NCBI RefSeq assembly: GCF_000702665.1
Contig: NZ_JNJA01000002.1
Span: 124,001-188,000 of the forward strand
Reading direction: 5' to 3'
Source: Solidesulfovibrio alcoholivorans DSM 5433
GTDB taxonomy: Bacteria > Desulfobacterota > Desulfovibrionia > Desulfovibrionales > Desulfovibrionaceae
Length of the DNA: 64,000 nucleotides
Within the stretch, counting starts at the first letter, position 1. The number at the start of each line of letters is the position of its first letter. Shown here piece after piece: positions 49,135 to 58,422 of this stretch. The position numbers and the translations under genes are program-made. Below the pieces are notes generated by a model. The model was not told where the DNA came from and did no database searches. It worked only from the letters and a program-made list of their open reading frames with translations.

Positions 49135-50283
49135 TCAGCGCCGCACGGGCAGGGGGCCTGGGCGCGTGGGTCGGGCGCGCACGAGCAGGTCCTCGCCGCA
49201 CCGGCTTGCCTCCAGCAGGCGGAAGGACGCGGCGTCGGCCATGTGGGCGATATCCCGGCCGCGGAAGGCGGGCAGGGCTTCGGCGTCGCCGAGGATCTTG
49301 GGCGCGTAGAAAAGGGCCAGTTCGTCGGCCAGCCCCTGGGTCAGCAGGCTGCCGGCCAGGCCGCCGCCGCCCTCGCACAGCACGGTGTAGACGTTCGCTT
49401 GCTCGCGCAACCGGACCAGCCCCGGCAGCAGGTCCAGGGAGCCGTCCTCGTGTTCGGGCAGGCCCCAGACGCGGATGCCCAGTTCGGCCAGCCGCTCGGC
49501 GGCCACGCCCTTGACGTTGGGCATGCCCGTGAGCAGTACGAGGTCCCCGGGCCGGTCGGTCAAGAGATGCAGCGGCGCTTCGGCCGCGGGCAGCCGCCGG
49601 GTCACGACCACGGCCAGGGGTTGCGGATTACCCGCCAGGGGACCTTCCACGCTTCGGTGGGTGAGGCGCGGGTTGTCGGTGTAGAGCGTGCCGCCGCCGA
49701 CCATGACGGCCTGGGACGCGGCGCGCATGACATGGACCCGGGCCCGCGACGTCTCGCCGCTGACCCAGGACGAGTCGCCCAGGCGCGTGGCGATGTGCCC
49801 GTCGAGGGTCAGGGCCAGCTTGAGCGTGACAAAGGGCCGGCCGCCCGTCTTCCAGACCACGAAATCGGCGATGGCGTCGCGGCATTCCTGCTCGAGCACG
49901 CCCACGGCCACGTCCACGCCGCCGGCGCGCAGCAGCTCCGCGCCGCCGCCGGCCACGGGATTGGGGTCCAGGCAGCCGATCACCACCCGGGACACGCCCG
50001 ATTCCAGCAACGTGCGCGAGCACGGCGGCGTCTTGCCAAAATGGTTGCACGGCTCGAGTGTCACGTACATCGTCGCCCCGGCCGGATCGATGCCGGCGGC
50101 CTCGGCCGCGCGCAGGCATTCCACCTCGGCGTGGGGGCCGCCGAAGACCTTGTGCCAGCCCTCGGCCAAAATCTTGCCGTCGCGCACGAGCACCGCGCCG
50201 ACCCGAGGATTGGGCGTGACGCTTCCCCGGCCGCGTTCGGCCAACTCCAGGGCCCTGGCCATGAACTCCGCATCAGACGGCAT
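49135..50283 (-). CDS. ribD: Riboflavin biosynthesis protein RibD
   Basis: A 382-residue bifunctional deaminase/reductase of riboflavin synthesis. The N-terminal deaminase has the zinc site [10 protein letters not shown] and [12 protein letters not shown]. The C-terminal reductase starts [17 protein letters not shown] and has [25 protein letters not shown] and [12 protein letters not shown]. It acts on the pyrimidine made from GTP. Its start overlaps the stop of the dCMP deaminase gene by 11 bases. The other rib genes are not in the window. Confidence 0.96.
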   Translation of the reverse strand: MPSDAEFMARALELAERGRGSVTPNPRVGAVLVRDGKILAEGWHKVFGGPHAEVECLRAAEAAGIDPAGATMYVTLEPCNHFGKTPPCSRTLLESGVSRVVIGCLDPNPVAGGGAELLRAGGVDVAVGVLEQECRDAIADFVVWKTGGRPFVTLKLALTLDGHIATRLGDSSWVSGETSRARVHVMRAASQAVMVGGGTLYTDNPRLTHRSVEGPLAGNPQPLAVVVTRRLPAAEAPLHLLTDRPGDLVLLTGMPNVKGVAAERLAELGIRVWGLPEHEDGSLDLLPGLVRLREQANVYTVLCEGGGGLAGSLLTQGLADELALFYAPKILGDAEALPAFRGRDIAHMADAASFRLLEASRCGEDLLVRARPTRPGPLPVRR

Positions 50284-50734
50284 GTTCGCCCTCCAGCAGG
50301 TCGAAGCCGATGCCCGCTTCGGCGATCATCTTGGCCGAGAGGGGATCGGGATAGCCCTGGCTGAAATAGATGTGGTTGACCTGGCAGTTGATGAGCATCT
50401 TCGTGCAGATCAGGCACGGCTGGGTGGTGCAGTAGATGTCCGCGCCGACGATGGGCACGCCGTGCAGGGCGCACTGGATGATGACGTTCTGCTCGGCGTG
50501 CAGGCCCCGGCACAGTTCGTGGCGTTCGCCCGAGGGAATGCCGAGCTCCTCGCGCAGGCAGCCGATGTCCAGGCAGTGGGCGGTGCCCGAGGGGGAGCCG
50601 TTGTAGCCCGTGGCCAGGATGCGGCGATCCCTGACCGCCACGGCCCCGACCTTGCGGCGGCGGCAGGTGCTGCGCTCGGCCACGAGGTAGGCGATGCGCA
50701 TGAAGTAATCGGGCCAGGGCAGGCGTTTGTCCAT
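50273..50734 (-). CDS. comEB: dCMP deaminase family protein
   Basis: A 153-residue zinc deaminase: [14 protein letters not shown] and [14 protein letters not shown] hold the zinc ligands, with the extra LDIGCLREE and [10 protein letters not shown] region typical of deoxycytidylate deaminase and ComEB. It makes dUMP for thymidylate synthesis. The ATG at 50734 follows GGAG. It is translated into ribD by overlap, as in other Desulfovibrio genomes where this pair follows glyA; here it is far from glyA. Confidence 0.92.
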   Translation of the reverse strand: MDKRLPWPDYFMRIAYLVAERSTCRRRKVGAVAVRDRRILATGYNGSPSGTAHCLDIGCLREELGIPSGERHELCRGLHAEQNVIIQCALHGVPIVGADIYCTTQPCLICTKMLINCQVNHIYFSQGYPDPLSAKMIAEAGIGFDLLEGEHAV

Positions 50735-50869
50735 GACGGCTCCATCAAGATGAATCGGCGATGGGCGCAGAGTGGACCATGCCCGCGGCGGCGTCAAGGC
50801 GGGGCGTGGGCAGGGCGGGAGGCATCTTCATCCTTCCTCCTGCATCCCTCGTCTGCGTCCCCGTCCCCG

Positions 50870-52228
50870 CTACTGACCGCCGATGATCCGCATGATGTCC
50901 GCGGGCGGCCGGTTGTTTTCCAGGGACAGTTCCCCGAAGGTCATGTCGCCGAAGGCGGTGATGCGGTGCCTGCCCAGGCGTTGCACGGCCACGGACAGAG
51001 GAATGTCGTATTCGCGGCAGAAGGTTTGCAGCATCATTTTCTCAAGGCCTGGCGGCGGCGTGGCCGGCAGGACGGCGGTTTGCGGCGCGGGGGCCTGCTG
51101 CGGCGGCTGGAAAGGCTGGGCACCCTGGTACGGCTGGCCGGAGGGCGGGGAGTAGGGCGCGGCCGGTTGCGCGCCGTGGCCGTATGCGGGCACGGGCTGC
51201 GCGGGCTGGCCGGGTTGTTGCGGTGTCTGGGCCGGGGCGGCCTGCGGCGCGGGGGGGACGGGCTGGATGACGACGGGCGCTTGCGCGGCCGGGGCTGCGG
51301 GCGTGGCGGCTTGCGGCGCGGGTGTCGGGGCCGGCTGCTGGGGGGCCGGTTCCACGGGCGTGACGGGCTGGGCCGGTTCGACGACCACGGCCGTGGCCGG
51401 TTTTTCGCCGCGCAGGGCTTCGTAGACGGCGATGGGCAGCACGCCGTTGGCCTTGGCGACCTCGGTCAGGGTCTGGGCCGGCTGGGCCTTGAGGCCGGCG
51501 GCCTGGAGGCGGTCCAGGACGTCGGCCTGCTTGAGGCCGTACTCCTCGCAGATGTCCGAGAGCTTGCGCCGACCGAGCCCGGGCGGCGGGTCCTTGGGCA
51601 GGCCGGCGGAGGCGGCCGCGCCGCCCGAGGGTTCCATGACCATCTTGAGGGCTTCGAACACGCCGGCCGGGGCCACGCCGTTTTGGCGGGCGATTTCGGC
51701 CAGTGTGAGGTCGGCGTTGTCGGCCTTGATGTTTTTTAGCCGCAACAGGGCGAGCGCCTTGTCGCCGTCCATGCCCATGCGCCGGGCGAGGTCGGCCAGG
51801 GTGGAGCGCTCGGCCAGGGCGAAGGGCGGTTCGCCGTAGGTCTCGACGGCGCGCGTCTTGAGGTAGCCCGAGAAGGCCACGAGCTGGCGCACGGGCGGCA
51901 GTCCGGACAGGGCCCAGACGAAGACGGCCACGGTCAGCAGGAATCCGGCGAAGAAGGGACGCGTGAAGACGACCACGATGCCGTCGTCGTCGCGCAGATG
52001 GTCGAGCAGGCTGTCCCAGTTGCAGCCGAGGTGCACGAGGCTTGTGACGCAAAAAAGCATGCCCATGCCCAGATGCGCGCCTTGCCAGCGCGCCAGCGAA
52101 AGCCCGAGGAAGGTCCAATTGGACCAGGACGCCACGCGGTCGGCAGGAGCGACGTAGACGACCAGGGCGGTCAGCATCGTCAGGAAAAGGGAGAAGAAAA
52201 GGACCAGGGAGACGATTTTCTTGAGCAT
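50870..52228 (-). CDS. DUF4405-like membrane protein with three C-terminal repeats
   Basis: A 452-residue protein. Residues 5-112 have three transmembrane helices with H52 and H66 in GAHLGMGMLFCVTSLVHLGCNW, the DUF4405 pattern, which resembles a b-type cytochrome and may bind haem. After it come three repeats of about 52 residues: 142-195 (LADLARRMG ... LTLAEIARQNGVAPAGVFEAL), 221-272 (LSDICEEYG ... LTEVAKANGVLPIAVYEAL) and 395-452 (LQTFCREYD ... FGELSLENNRPPADIMRII). The last two are joined by 120 residues of Pro/Ala/Gln. The start at 52228 is favoured by GGAGTCC; an ATG four codons earlier is possible. The role is unknown; a redox-linked membrane regulator is a guess. Confidence 0.82.
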   Translation of the reverse strand: MLKKIVSLVLFFSLFLTMLTALVVYVAPADRVASWSNWTFLGLSLARWQGAHLGMGMLFCVTSLVHLGCNWDSLLDHLRDDDGIVVVFTRPFFAGFLLTVAVFVWALSGLPPVRQLVAFSGYLKTRAVETYGEPPFALAERSTLADLARRMGMDGDKALALLRLKNIKADNADLTLAEIARQNGVAPAGVFEALKMVMEPSGGAAASAGLPKDPPPGLGRRKLSDICEEYGLKQADVLDRLQAAGLKAQPAQTLTEVAKANGVLPIAVYEALRGEKPATAVVVEPAQPVTPVEPAPQQPAPTPAPQAATPAAPAAQAPVVIQPVPPAPQAAPAQTPQQPGQPAQPVPAYGHGAQPAAPYSPPSGQPYQGAQPFQPPQQAPAPQTAVLPATPPPGLEKMMLQTFCREYDIPLSVAVQRLGRHRITAFGDMTFGELSLENNRPPADIMRIIGGQ

Positions 52229-52421
52229 CCGGGACTCCATCCCCGGCGCGGCGGCCGGGCATGTCAGGTTGCCCGCCCTCTAGCATGCCTTGGCCGCTTT
52301 GCCCATCCCCGGCGGGGGCGCTTCCCGAACGGACGCGGCCCTGTTGACGCCGCATCCCAAAGACGCTACCTCCCGGCCCCAAGGCCGGCGGCATCCGCCG
52401 GCGACTGCCAAGGAGCATACG

Positions 52422-52643
52422 ATGCGAGAGAAGATCGAAGCCGCGCTGGGCAAGATCCGGCCTTCCCTGCAAGCCGACGGCGGCGACGTGGAGCTGGTCG
52501 AGGTGACGGCCGGCGGCATTGTCCGGGTGCGCCTGACCGGGGCCTGCAAGGGCTGCCCCATGTCGCAGATGACGCTCAAAAGCGGCGTCGAGCGCATCCT
52601 CAAGCAGGAAGTGGCCGGCGTCAAGGCCGTGGAATCGGTCTAG
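52422..52643 (+). CDS. NifU-type Fe-S scaffold protein
   Basis: A 73-residue protein that is only the C-terminal NifU domain: IRPSLQADGGDVELVEV, then the cluster-binding CxxC in TGACKGCPMSQMTLKSGVERILKQ. Such short Nfu proteins carry 4Fe-4S clusters to apoproteins, which suits an anaerobe full of Fe-S enzymes. AAGGAG precedes the ATG at 52422. Confidence 0.95.
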   Translation: MREKIEAALGKIRPSLQADGGDVELVEVTAGGIVRVRLTGACKGCPMSQMTLKSGVERILKQEVAGVKAVESV

Positions 52644-52763
52644 ACGCCCGCAAGCGTCGCCGATCCCGCCGCCGCCCGCATCCGCCGCGGCGCGCCGGCC
52701 CGTTTTTCCCGCCCTTTTCCGGGAGTTCCTTGCGGGACTCCCGTTTTCGCCTTGGAGCCCGAC

Positions 52764-54158
52764 ATGAGCACCATCGTCACCCGCTTCGCCCCGAGCCCGA
52801 CCGGCTACCTGCACATCGGCGGCGCGCGCACGGCCATCTTCAACTGGCTGCTGGCCCGCCACCTCGGCGGCAAGTTTCTGCTGCGCATCGAGGACACGGA
52901 CCTCGTGCGCTCCAACGCCGACATGACCCAGTCGATCCTGGACGCCATGGAATGGCTGGGGCTTTCCCACGACGGCGAGATCACCTACCAGAGCAAGCGG
53001 TTCGACATTTATAATGAATATATCGACAAACTCCTGGCCAGCGGCAACGCCTACTGGTGCTCGTGCACGCCCGAGGAAGTGGAGGCCATGCGCGAGGAAG
53101 CGCGGGCCAAGGGGCTCAAGCCCAAGTATTCGGGCCGCTGCCGCGAGGCCGGCCTGGGGCCGGGCCCCGGGCGCGTGGTGCGGCTCAAGGCCCCGGTGAC
53201 CGGGGCCACGGTGGTGGACGACATGGTCAAGGGCTCGGTGTCGGTCGACAATGCCGAGCTCGACGACATGGTGCTGCGCCGCACGGACGGCTCGCCCACC
53301 TACAACCTGGCCGTGGTGGTGGACGACGCCACCATGGGCGTGACGCACATCATCCGCGGCGACGACCACTTGAACAACACGCCGCGCCAGATCCTGATCT
53401 ACAAGGCCCTGGGTTTTCCCCTGCCCAAGTTCGGCCATGTGCCCATGATCCTCGGCCCGGACAAGAAAAAGCTCTCCAAGCGCCACGGGGCCACGGCGGT
53501 CATGGAGTACGAGACCGAGGGTTTCTTGCCCGAGGCCATGTTAAACGGCCTCGTGCGCCTGGGCTGGGCCAGCGGCGACCAGGAGATTTTTTCGCGCGAG
53601 GAGCTGGTCCGGCTCTTTTCCACGGAGAACCTGGGCAGCTCGGCGGCGGTCTTCGACAAGGCCAAGCTCCTGTGGCTCAACGCCCACTACATCAAGGAGA
53701 GCCCGGCGTCGCGGCTGGCGGTGCTTGTCAACGCGTTCCTCGAGCGCAAGGGCTATCCGCCCCAGGATCTGGAATACCTCGCCAAGGTCGTGCCGCTGCT
53801 CCAGCCGCGCGCCCAGACCGTCGCCGAAATGGCCGAGAAGACGGAATGCTTCGTCACGCGCACGGACGACCTCGTCTACGACATGGCGGCGGTCAAGAAG
53901 TTCTTCACCGATGAGGTGCGCGGGCACTTGGAGGCCGTGCGGGGGATCCTGGAAGGCCTTGCGGCCTTCGACCAGGCGTCCATGGAGCAGGCGGTGCACG
54001 CCTACATCGAGGAAAAGGGCATCAAATTCAAGCTGCTGGCCCAGCCGGTGCGCGTGGCGATCACCGGCGGCACGGCGAGCCCGGGCCTGTTCGAGACCAT
54101 GGAGGTCATGGGCAGGCGGCGGGTGCTGGCGCGCATCGACCGGGCGCTGGCGCTGTAA
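52764..54158 (+). CDS. gltX: Glutamyl-tRNA synthetase
   Basis: A 464-residue class I synthetase. HIGH-type motif PSPTGYLHIGGART, RIEDTDLVRS, the zinc-like CSC (YWCSCTPEEVEAM ... SGRC) and KMSKS-type KKLSKRHGATAV are present. It charges tRNA-Glu (and may charge tRNA-Gln if the organism uses the amidotransferase). The ATG at 52764 is used; a TTG four codons before is in frame. Ends at a terminator. Confidence 0.97.
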   Translation: MSTIVTRFAPSPTGYLHIGGARTAIFNWLLARHLGGKFLLRIEDTDLVRSNADMTQSILDAMEWLGLSHDGEITYQSKRFDIYNEYIDKLLASGNAYWCSCTPEEVEAMREEARAKGLKPKYSGRCREAGLGPGPGRVVRLKAPVTGATVVDDMVKGSVSVDNAELDDMVLRRTDGSPTYNLAVVVDDATMGVTHIIRGDDHLNNTPRQILIYKALGFPLPKFGHVPMILGPDKKKLSKRHGATAVMEYETEGFLPEAMLNGLVRLGWASGDQEIFSREELVRLFSTENLGSSAAVFDKAKLLWLNAHYIKESPASRLAVLVNAFLERKGYPPQDLEYLAKVVPLLQPRAQTVAEMAEKTECFVTRTDDLVYDMAAVKKFFTDEVRGHLEAVRGILEGLAAFDQASMEQAVHAYIEEKGIKFKLLAQPVRVAITGGTASPGLFETMEVMGRRRVLARIDRALAL

Positions 54159-54175
54159 TCGCGACAACGGTGAGC

Positions 54176-54220
54176 AAGCCCCCGACTGCGGCGCAGGATG
54201 CGCGGCAACCGGGGGCTTTT
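54176..54220 (+). terminator. Terminator of gltX
   Basis: AAGCCCCCG (54176-54184) pairs with CGGGGGCTT (54210-54218) around a 25-base partly self-complementary loop, then TTTT. It lies 18 bases after the stop. Confidence 0.8.
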
Positions 54221-54293
54221 CATTTGCCCCCATCCAAGGGCCGGCCACGTCACGGTGCGACGGCCGCCGTCAGGAAGGGCTTTATAATAGGGG

Positions 54294-54515
54294 CTACTTC
54301 CCTCCGCTGATGATCGCCCTGGCCCGGTCCTGCTGGTTGGGCGACAGGTCCGGGGGCACGCGTTCCCGGCCCAGGGCCGCAAGCACCATGTGGCGCGCGC
54401 AATTGGCGTTGTCGCCGCGACAGAACCGCTTTTTCAGGGAATTGGCCGCGGTGGGCATGTTTTGCAACTTGTCGTTGAAAAACAGGCAGCCGGCCAGGCA
54501 TTCGCAATCCGCCAT
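54294..54515 (-). CDS. Small cysteine-rich protein
   Basis: A 73-residue protein from ATG 54515, with GGGAGGA six bases upstream. Five cysteines are arranged as CECLAGC near the start and CRGDNANC in the middle, with a helix between them (FFNDKLQNMP). The spacing could bind a metal or Fe-S cluster. I recall similar short proteins in other Desulfovibrio-type genomes but no function. It is divergent from the CorC-like gene. Confidence 0.65.
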   Translation of the reverse strand: MADCECLAGCLFFNDKLQNMPTAANSLKKRFCRGDNANCARHMVLAALGRERVPPDLSPNQQDRARAIISGGK

Positions 54516-54739
54516 GGAATCCTCCCGAGCTTTGGTTACAGACTGCATCCCTATGAAACCCCGGACGTATAGCTGACGGTAACACATCTGGCATGTATTG
54601 CAACGCCTTATGACAACCCTCGTGCGCACGGTGCCGCCGTTGTGTCGCCGCCGATCCCGACGTTCCCTCTTCCCGCAGCGGGAACGCCGGTGCTATCCTG
54701 CTGACAACACGGCGCGCCCGCGCCGCAACCGGAGTCCGT

Positions 54740-56056
54740 ATGTCTTCCGTATTGCTCGAACTGGCCGCCGTACTGGCGCTCATTCTCGTCAACGGCTTTT
54801 TCGCCATGGCCGAAATGGCGCTTGTGGCCGCGCGCAAGCCGCGTCTGACCGCACTGGCCGAGGCCGGCAGCGCACGGGCAAAACTGTGCCTGCGCCTGCT
54901 CGCCGCGCCCGAAACCTTTCTTTCCGCCGTGCAGATCGGCATCACCCTGGCCGGGGTGCTGGCCAGCGCCTACGGCGGCGCGACGCTCGCCGCCGAACTG
55001 GCCGCGTACCTCCACACCGTCCCGCTCCTTGCGCCCTACGCCCACGCCCTGTCCCTGGCCGCGGTGGTGGTCCCCATCGCCGTGGCCACGCTCGTGCTCG
55101 GGGAGCTCGTGCCCAAGCGCCTGGGGCTTTCCCGTCCGGAACCGCTGGCCATGGCCGCCGCACCGGTCATGCACGGGCTCATGTACATCAGCCGCCCCCT
55201 GGTTTGGGCCTTGGGGCTGGCCACGCAGGGGCTGTTGCGCCTTTTCGGCCTGGGGCACGGTGGCGAGGCGGCCGTGACCGAGGAGGACATCCGGGGGCTT
55301 TTGCGCGAAGGCGCGCTGCACGGGGCCATCGAGCACGCCGAGCGCGACATCATGGAGCGGCTCTTGCGCGTGACCGACCGGCCGCTCGACGTCATCATGA
55401 CGCACCGTTCGCGCATCGATTGCATCGACGCCGACGCCGACGAGGAGGCAATCACGCGCGTGATGCTCGAAAGCCCGCACACGCGCTTTCCGGTGGTGCG
55501 CGGCGATTTCCACGAAGTGCTCGGCATCGTGCGCGCCAAGGACGTGCTGGCCGAGCGCCTGCGCAGCGGCGCGATCGACCTCAAGGCGCACCTGACGCCG
55601 CCGGTCTTTTTGCCCGAGACCATGCGCGGCCTGGACATCCTGTCGCGGTTTCGCCAGTCGCCGCGCGTCCATCTGGCGCTGGTCGTGGACGAATACGGCG
55701 ACGTGGTCGGCATGGTCACGGCGGCGGACGTGTTCGAGGACCTGGTTGGCGACCTGCCGGGGCTGGCGGGCTATGACGAGCCTTCGGTGGTGCGGCGGGC
55801 GGACGGATCGTTTTTCATCGATGCGGCCACGCCCATGGACGAGGTGGCGGCGGCGCTGTCGCTGCCCGCGCCCTGGCCGGTGGAATTCGCGGGCGCGACC
55901 CTGGCCGGCTTTCTGCTCTCCCGCCTGGGCCGCATCCCGGCCATAGGCGACACGCTCACGGCCCACGGCGCGACCTTCGAGATCGCCGACATGGACGGCC
56001 GGCGCATCGACCGGGTGCTGGTGGCGCCGCAACCGGCCGGGGAAGCGGCGGACTAG
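54740..56056 (+). CDS. CNNM/CorC/HlyC-family membrane protein
   Basis: A 438-residue protein. The N-terminal DUF21 domain has four helices (LLELAAVLALILVNGFFAMAEMALVAARKPRL). Two CBS domains follow (DVIMTHRSRIDCIDAD ... FPVVRGDFHEVLGIVRAKDVL; VHLALVVDEYGDVVGMVTAADVFEDLVGDL), then the CorC_HlyC transporter-associated domain. Such proteins are linked to Mg2+/Co2+ efflux; the hemolysin name is historical. The gene stands alone, starting at ATG 54740. Confidence 0.94.
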   Translation: MSSVLLELAAVLALILVNGFFAMAEMALVAARKPRLTALAEAGSARAKLCLRLLAAPETFLSAVQIGITLAGVLASAYGGATLAAELAAYLHTVPLLAPYAHALSLAAVVVPIAVATLVLGELVPKRLGLSRPEPLAMAAAPVMHGLMYISRPLVWALGLATQGLLRLFGLGHGGEAAVTEEDIRGLLREGALHGAIEHAERDIMERLLRVTDRPLDVIMTHRSRIDCIDADADEEAITRVMLESPHTRFPVVRGDFHEVLGIVRAKDVLAERLRSGAIDLKAHLTPPVFLPETMRGLDILSRFRQSPRVHLALVVDEYGDVVGMVTAADVFEDLVGDLPGLAGYDEPSVVRRADGSFFIDAATPMDEVAAALSLPAPWPVEFAGATLAGFLLSRLGRIPAIGDTLTAHGATFEIADMDGRRIDRVLVAPQPAGEAAD

Positions 56057-56110
56057 CGGGAATTCGGGAAGGGGACAGGGAGCGGAGAAGCTCCGAGAGC
56101 ACAAAAGAAA

Positions 56111-56138
56111 AGGGCGATGCGCCACGGCGCGTCGCCCT
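56111..56138 (-). terminator. Hairpin downstream of rpmB
   Basis: AGGGCGATGCGC (56111-56122) pairs with GCGCGTCGCCCT (56127-56138) with one G.U pair; on the minus strand it is followed by TTTCTTTTGTG. It lies 26 bases after the rpmB stop. Confidence 0.75.
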
Positions 56139-56163
56139 CCACAACAACAGGAAAAGGGAAAAA

Positions 56164-56370
56164 TTAAGCGGTTTTCGCGACCGGCTTGGTCACCGCGCCG
56201 GAGCGCAGGCAACGGGTGCACACGGTCATGGTGGTCACTTCGCCGGACGGCAGCTGGGCGCGGACCTTGACCAGGTTGGGCTCGAAGCGGCGCTTGGTCT
56301 TGTTGTTGGCGTGGCTGACATTGTTGCCGGTCTGGGGCTTCTTGCCGCAATGCTCGCAAATCTTGGCCAT
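56164..56370 (-). CDS. rpmB: 50S ribosomal protein L28 (zinc-binding form)
   Basis: A 68-residue L28: [33 protein letters not shown]. It keeps both CxxC pairs (CEHC and CTRC), the zinc-binding C+ form. GGGAGG precedes the ATG at 56370. It is divergent from the yceD operon. Confidence 0.98.
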   Translation of the reverse strand: MAKICEHCGKKPQTGNNVSHANNKTKRRFEPNLVKVRAQLPSGEVTTMTVCTRCLRSGAVTKPVAKTA

Positions 56371-56513
56371 TTTGAGGTTCCTCCCGGAAACATGATTCGC
56401 GTCGCCCGCCCGCCGGATGGGGGTTTTCGGACCGGCGGCGGCCGCGCGTTTTTCGCAGTGACGCAAAGAATTTTGTGAGGTACATGGGAAGGGGAGCCTT
56501 GGCAAGCTTTTTC

Positions 56514-56542
56514 TTGACAACGCCCGGGGCTCGGACTAGCAC
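56514..56542 (+). promoter_or_regulatory. Promoter of the yceD-rpmF-plsX-fab operon
   Basis: TTGACA (56514-56519), 17 bases, TAGCAC (56537-56542), 22 bases upstream of the yceD ATG. Exact -35 box and optimal spacing; the -10 is moderate. Confidence 0.65.
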
Positions 56543-56564
56543 TCACTGTCTCGCGAGGAACCCC

Positions 56565-57107
56565 ATGCCCGAACTTTGGCTCGACATCACCGACATCCCG
56601 GCCGAGGGCCGGGAGTTTTCGTTTTCCGACCAGGCCATCTGGACCGGGCCCGTCGCGGAATTCTCCCTGGGCCACGTCCTGGACGCGCCGGGACTGGGCA
56701 TCGAGGCCGCGTTTTCCGTGCTGCCGCAAGGCCGGGGCGCGCTCGTGCGCGGGAAGATCTCCGGCAAGGTCGTGGTTCCCTGCGACCGCTGCGCCGAGGA
56801 CGTGACGCTTGCCGTGGACAGCGATTTCGAGCTGTTCGAGGAAGCGCCCCTTGAAGGCGAGGAGGCGATGGAACCGGGGCTGTTGCGCCGCCGGGGCAAG
56901 GTGCTGGAACTGGACGTGGGCAGCCTTTTGTGGGAACAATATCTGCTTGCCTTGCCGGTGAAGCCGCTTTGCGACGAAAACTGCCCGGGCCTTTGCCCGC
57001 GTTGCGGCGCGCCGCTGCGCGACGGCCCCTGCGGTTGCGCCGAGGAATCCGGCGACCCCAGGCTCGCCGTGCTCAAAAATTTGAAGGTCCCGCGCGGCTC
57101 CAACTGA
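56565..57107 (+). CDS. yceD: DUF177 protein (YceD)
   Basis: A 180-residue protein of the YceD family, almost always coded next to rpmF. Core motifs are GRGALVRGKISGKVVVPCDRCAEDV and the C-terminal LCDENCPGLCPRCGAPL, whose cysteines form a likely zinc knuckle. The family is implicated in 23S rRNA processing or accumulation in E. coli and plants. The ATG at 56565 is used, with GAGGAA upstream. Confidence 0.92.
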   Translation: MPELWLDITDIPAEGREFSFSDQAIWTGPVAEFSLGHVLDAPGLGIEAAFSVLPQGRGALVRGKISGKVVVPCDRCAEDVTLAVDSDFELFEEAPLEGEEAMEPGLLRRRGKVLELDVGSLLWEQYLLALPVKPLCDENCPGLCPRCGAPLRDGPCGCAEESGDPRLAVLKNLKVPRGSN

Positions 57108-57178
57108 AGCGGCCTTGCCGCCAAGTTGCCGCGCGATCGTCGATACCTGACCGTAAACCCTTTAGCGAGGTAATCGCC

Positions 57179-57361
57179 ATGGCCGTCCCCAATAGAAAAA
57201 TCTCCAAGTCCCGCAAAGGCATGCGCCGCGCCCACGACCACGTGCCGGTTCCCGCCGTGGTTCTTTGCTCCTGCGGCGAGCCCACGCTGCCCCACCGCAT
57301 CTGCCCGAGCTGCGGCACCTACCGCGGGCGTCAGATGCTGCGGAAGGACGATGACGAATAG
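57179..57361 (+). CDS. rpmF: 50S ribosomal protein L32 (zinc-binding form)
   Basis: A 60-residue L32: MAVPNRKISKSRKGMRRAHD, then a zinc site CSCGEPTLPHRICPSCG. Its stop overlaps the plsX start by 11 bases, the usual coupling of ribosome and lipid synthesis genes. Confidence 0.98.
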   Translation: MAVPNRKISKSRKGMRRAHDHVPVPAVVLCSCGEPTLPHRICPSCGTYRGRQMLRKDDDE

Positions 57362-58400
57362 AAAGCCGCGCATCGCCGTGGACGCCATGGGCGGGGACTT
57401 CGGTCCCCACGTGGTCGTTCCCGGCGCGTTGCACGCCGCCAGGACCGGCAAGGCCGAGGTCATCCTGGTCGGCGACCAGGACGCCATCGCGGCCCAGCTG
57501 GCGCGCTACGACGCCAAGGGGTTGCCGGTGTCCGTGGTCCACGCCTCCCAGGTCGTGGAGATGGAGGAAAAACCTTCCGAGGCGCTACGCCGCAAGAAGG
57601 ATTCCTCCATCCAGGTGGCCTGCAACCTCGTGCGCGACGGCGAGGCCGACGGCGTCATCTCCGCCGGCCATTCCGGCGCCACGCTGGCCTGCGCCATGTT
57701 CACCATCGGCCGCGCCCCGGGTGTGGACCGGCCGGCCATCGCCACGTTCATGCCCACGGAGAAGTCCCACTGCGTCATTATCGACGTCGGGGCCAACGTG
57801 GACTGCAAGCCGTTCCACCTGCTCCAGTTCGGCGTCATGGCCTCGGTTCTGGCCGAGACCATGCTCGGACGGGAAAACCCCGCCGTGGCGCTGCTGTCCA
57901 ACGGGGAAGAATCGGGCAAGGGCAACCTGCTGGTCAAGGAGACCTTCGACCTGCTGCGCCTGTCCTCGCTCAACTTCGTCGGCAATATCGAAGGCCGCGA
58001 CCTCTTCACCGGGAACGTGGACGTGGTCGTGTGCGACGGTTTTGTCGGCAACGTGGTGGTCAAGCAGGCCGAGGGTCTGGCCTCGTCGCTGGGGCGCCTG
58101 CTCAAGGGCGAACTGCGTCGCGGCTTTTTCGGCAAGATCGGCACCATGCTGGCCTTAAACGCCCTCAAACGCTTCTCGCGCCTGGTGGACTACGCCGAAT
58201 ACGGCGGCGCGCCGCTGCTGGGGCTCAAAGGCATCTGCCTGATCTGCCACGGCGCTTCCAACAGCAAGGCCATGTCCAGCGCCGTGCGCATGGCCGCGCG
58301 GTTCGTGGACATGGAAGCCAACACCCACCTGTCCGAAGCCGTGGCCAAAAACATCGACCTGGCGGGCCCACGCCGGCACGCCGTCAACGAACAGCGCTGA
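57351..58400 (+). CDS. plsX: Phosphate acyltransferase PlsX
   Basis: A 349-residue enzyme that makes acyl-phosphate from acyl-ACP for phosphatidic acid synthesis. It shows IAVDAMGGDFGPHVVVPGA, DSSIQVACNLVRDGEADGVISAGHSGA, NGEESGKGN and GFVGNVVVKQAEG. It overlaps rpmF at its start and is followed 22 bases on by fabH. Confidence 0.97.
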   Translation: MTNRKPRIAVDAMGGDFGPHVVVPGALHAARTGKAEVILVGDQDAIAAQLARYDAKGLPVSVVHASQVVEMEEKPSEALRRKKDSSIQVACNLVRDGEADGVISAGHSGATLACAMFTIGRAPGVDRPAIATFMPTEKSHCVIIDVGANVDCKPFHLLQFGVMASVLAETMLGRENPAVALLSNGEESGKGNLLVKETFDLLRLSSLNFVGNIEGRDLFTGNVDVVVCDGFVGNVVVKQAEGLASSLGRLLKGELRRGFFGKIGTMLALNALKRFSRLVDYAEYGGAPLLGLKGICLICHGASNSKAMSSAVRMAARFVDMEANTHLSEAVAKNIDLAGPRRHAVNEQR

Positions 58401-58422
58401 CGCGCCAACCTTCCCCCACTGC

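Noticed and set aside
56475..56564. Upstream in-frame ATG extending YceD by 30 residues
   Set aside because: The extension covers the promoter boxes at 56514-56542 and has no family similarity; the ATG at 56565 has a ribosome site.
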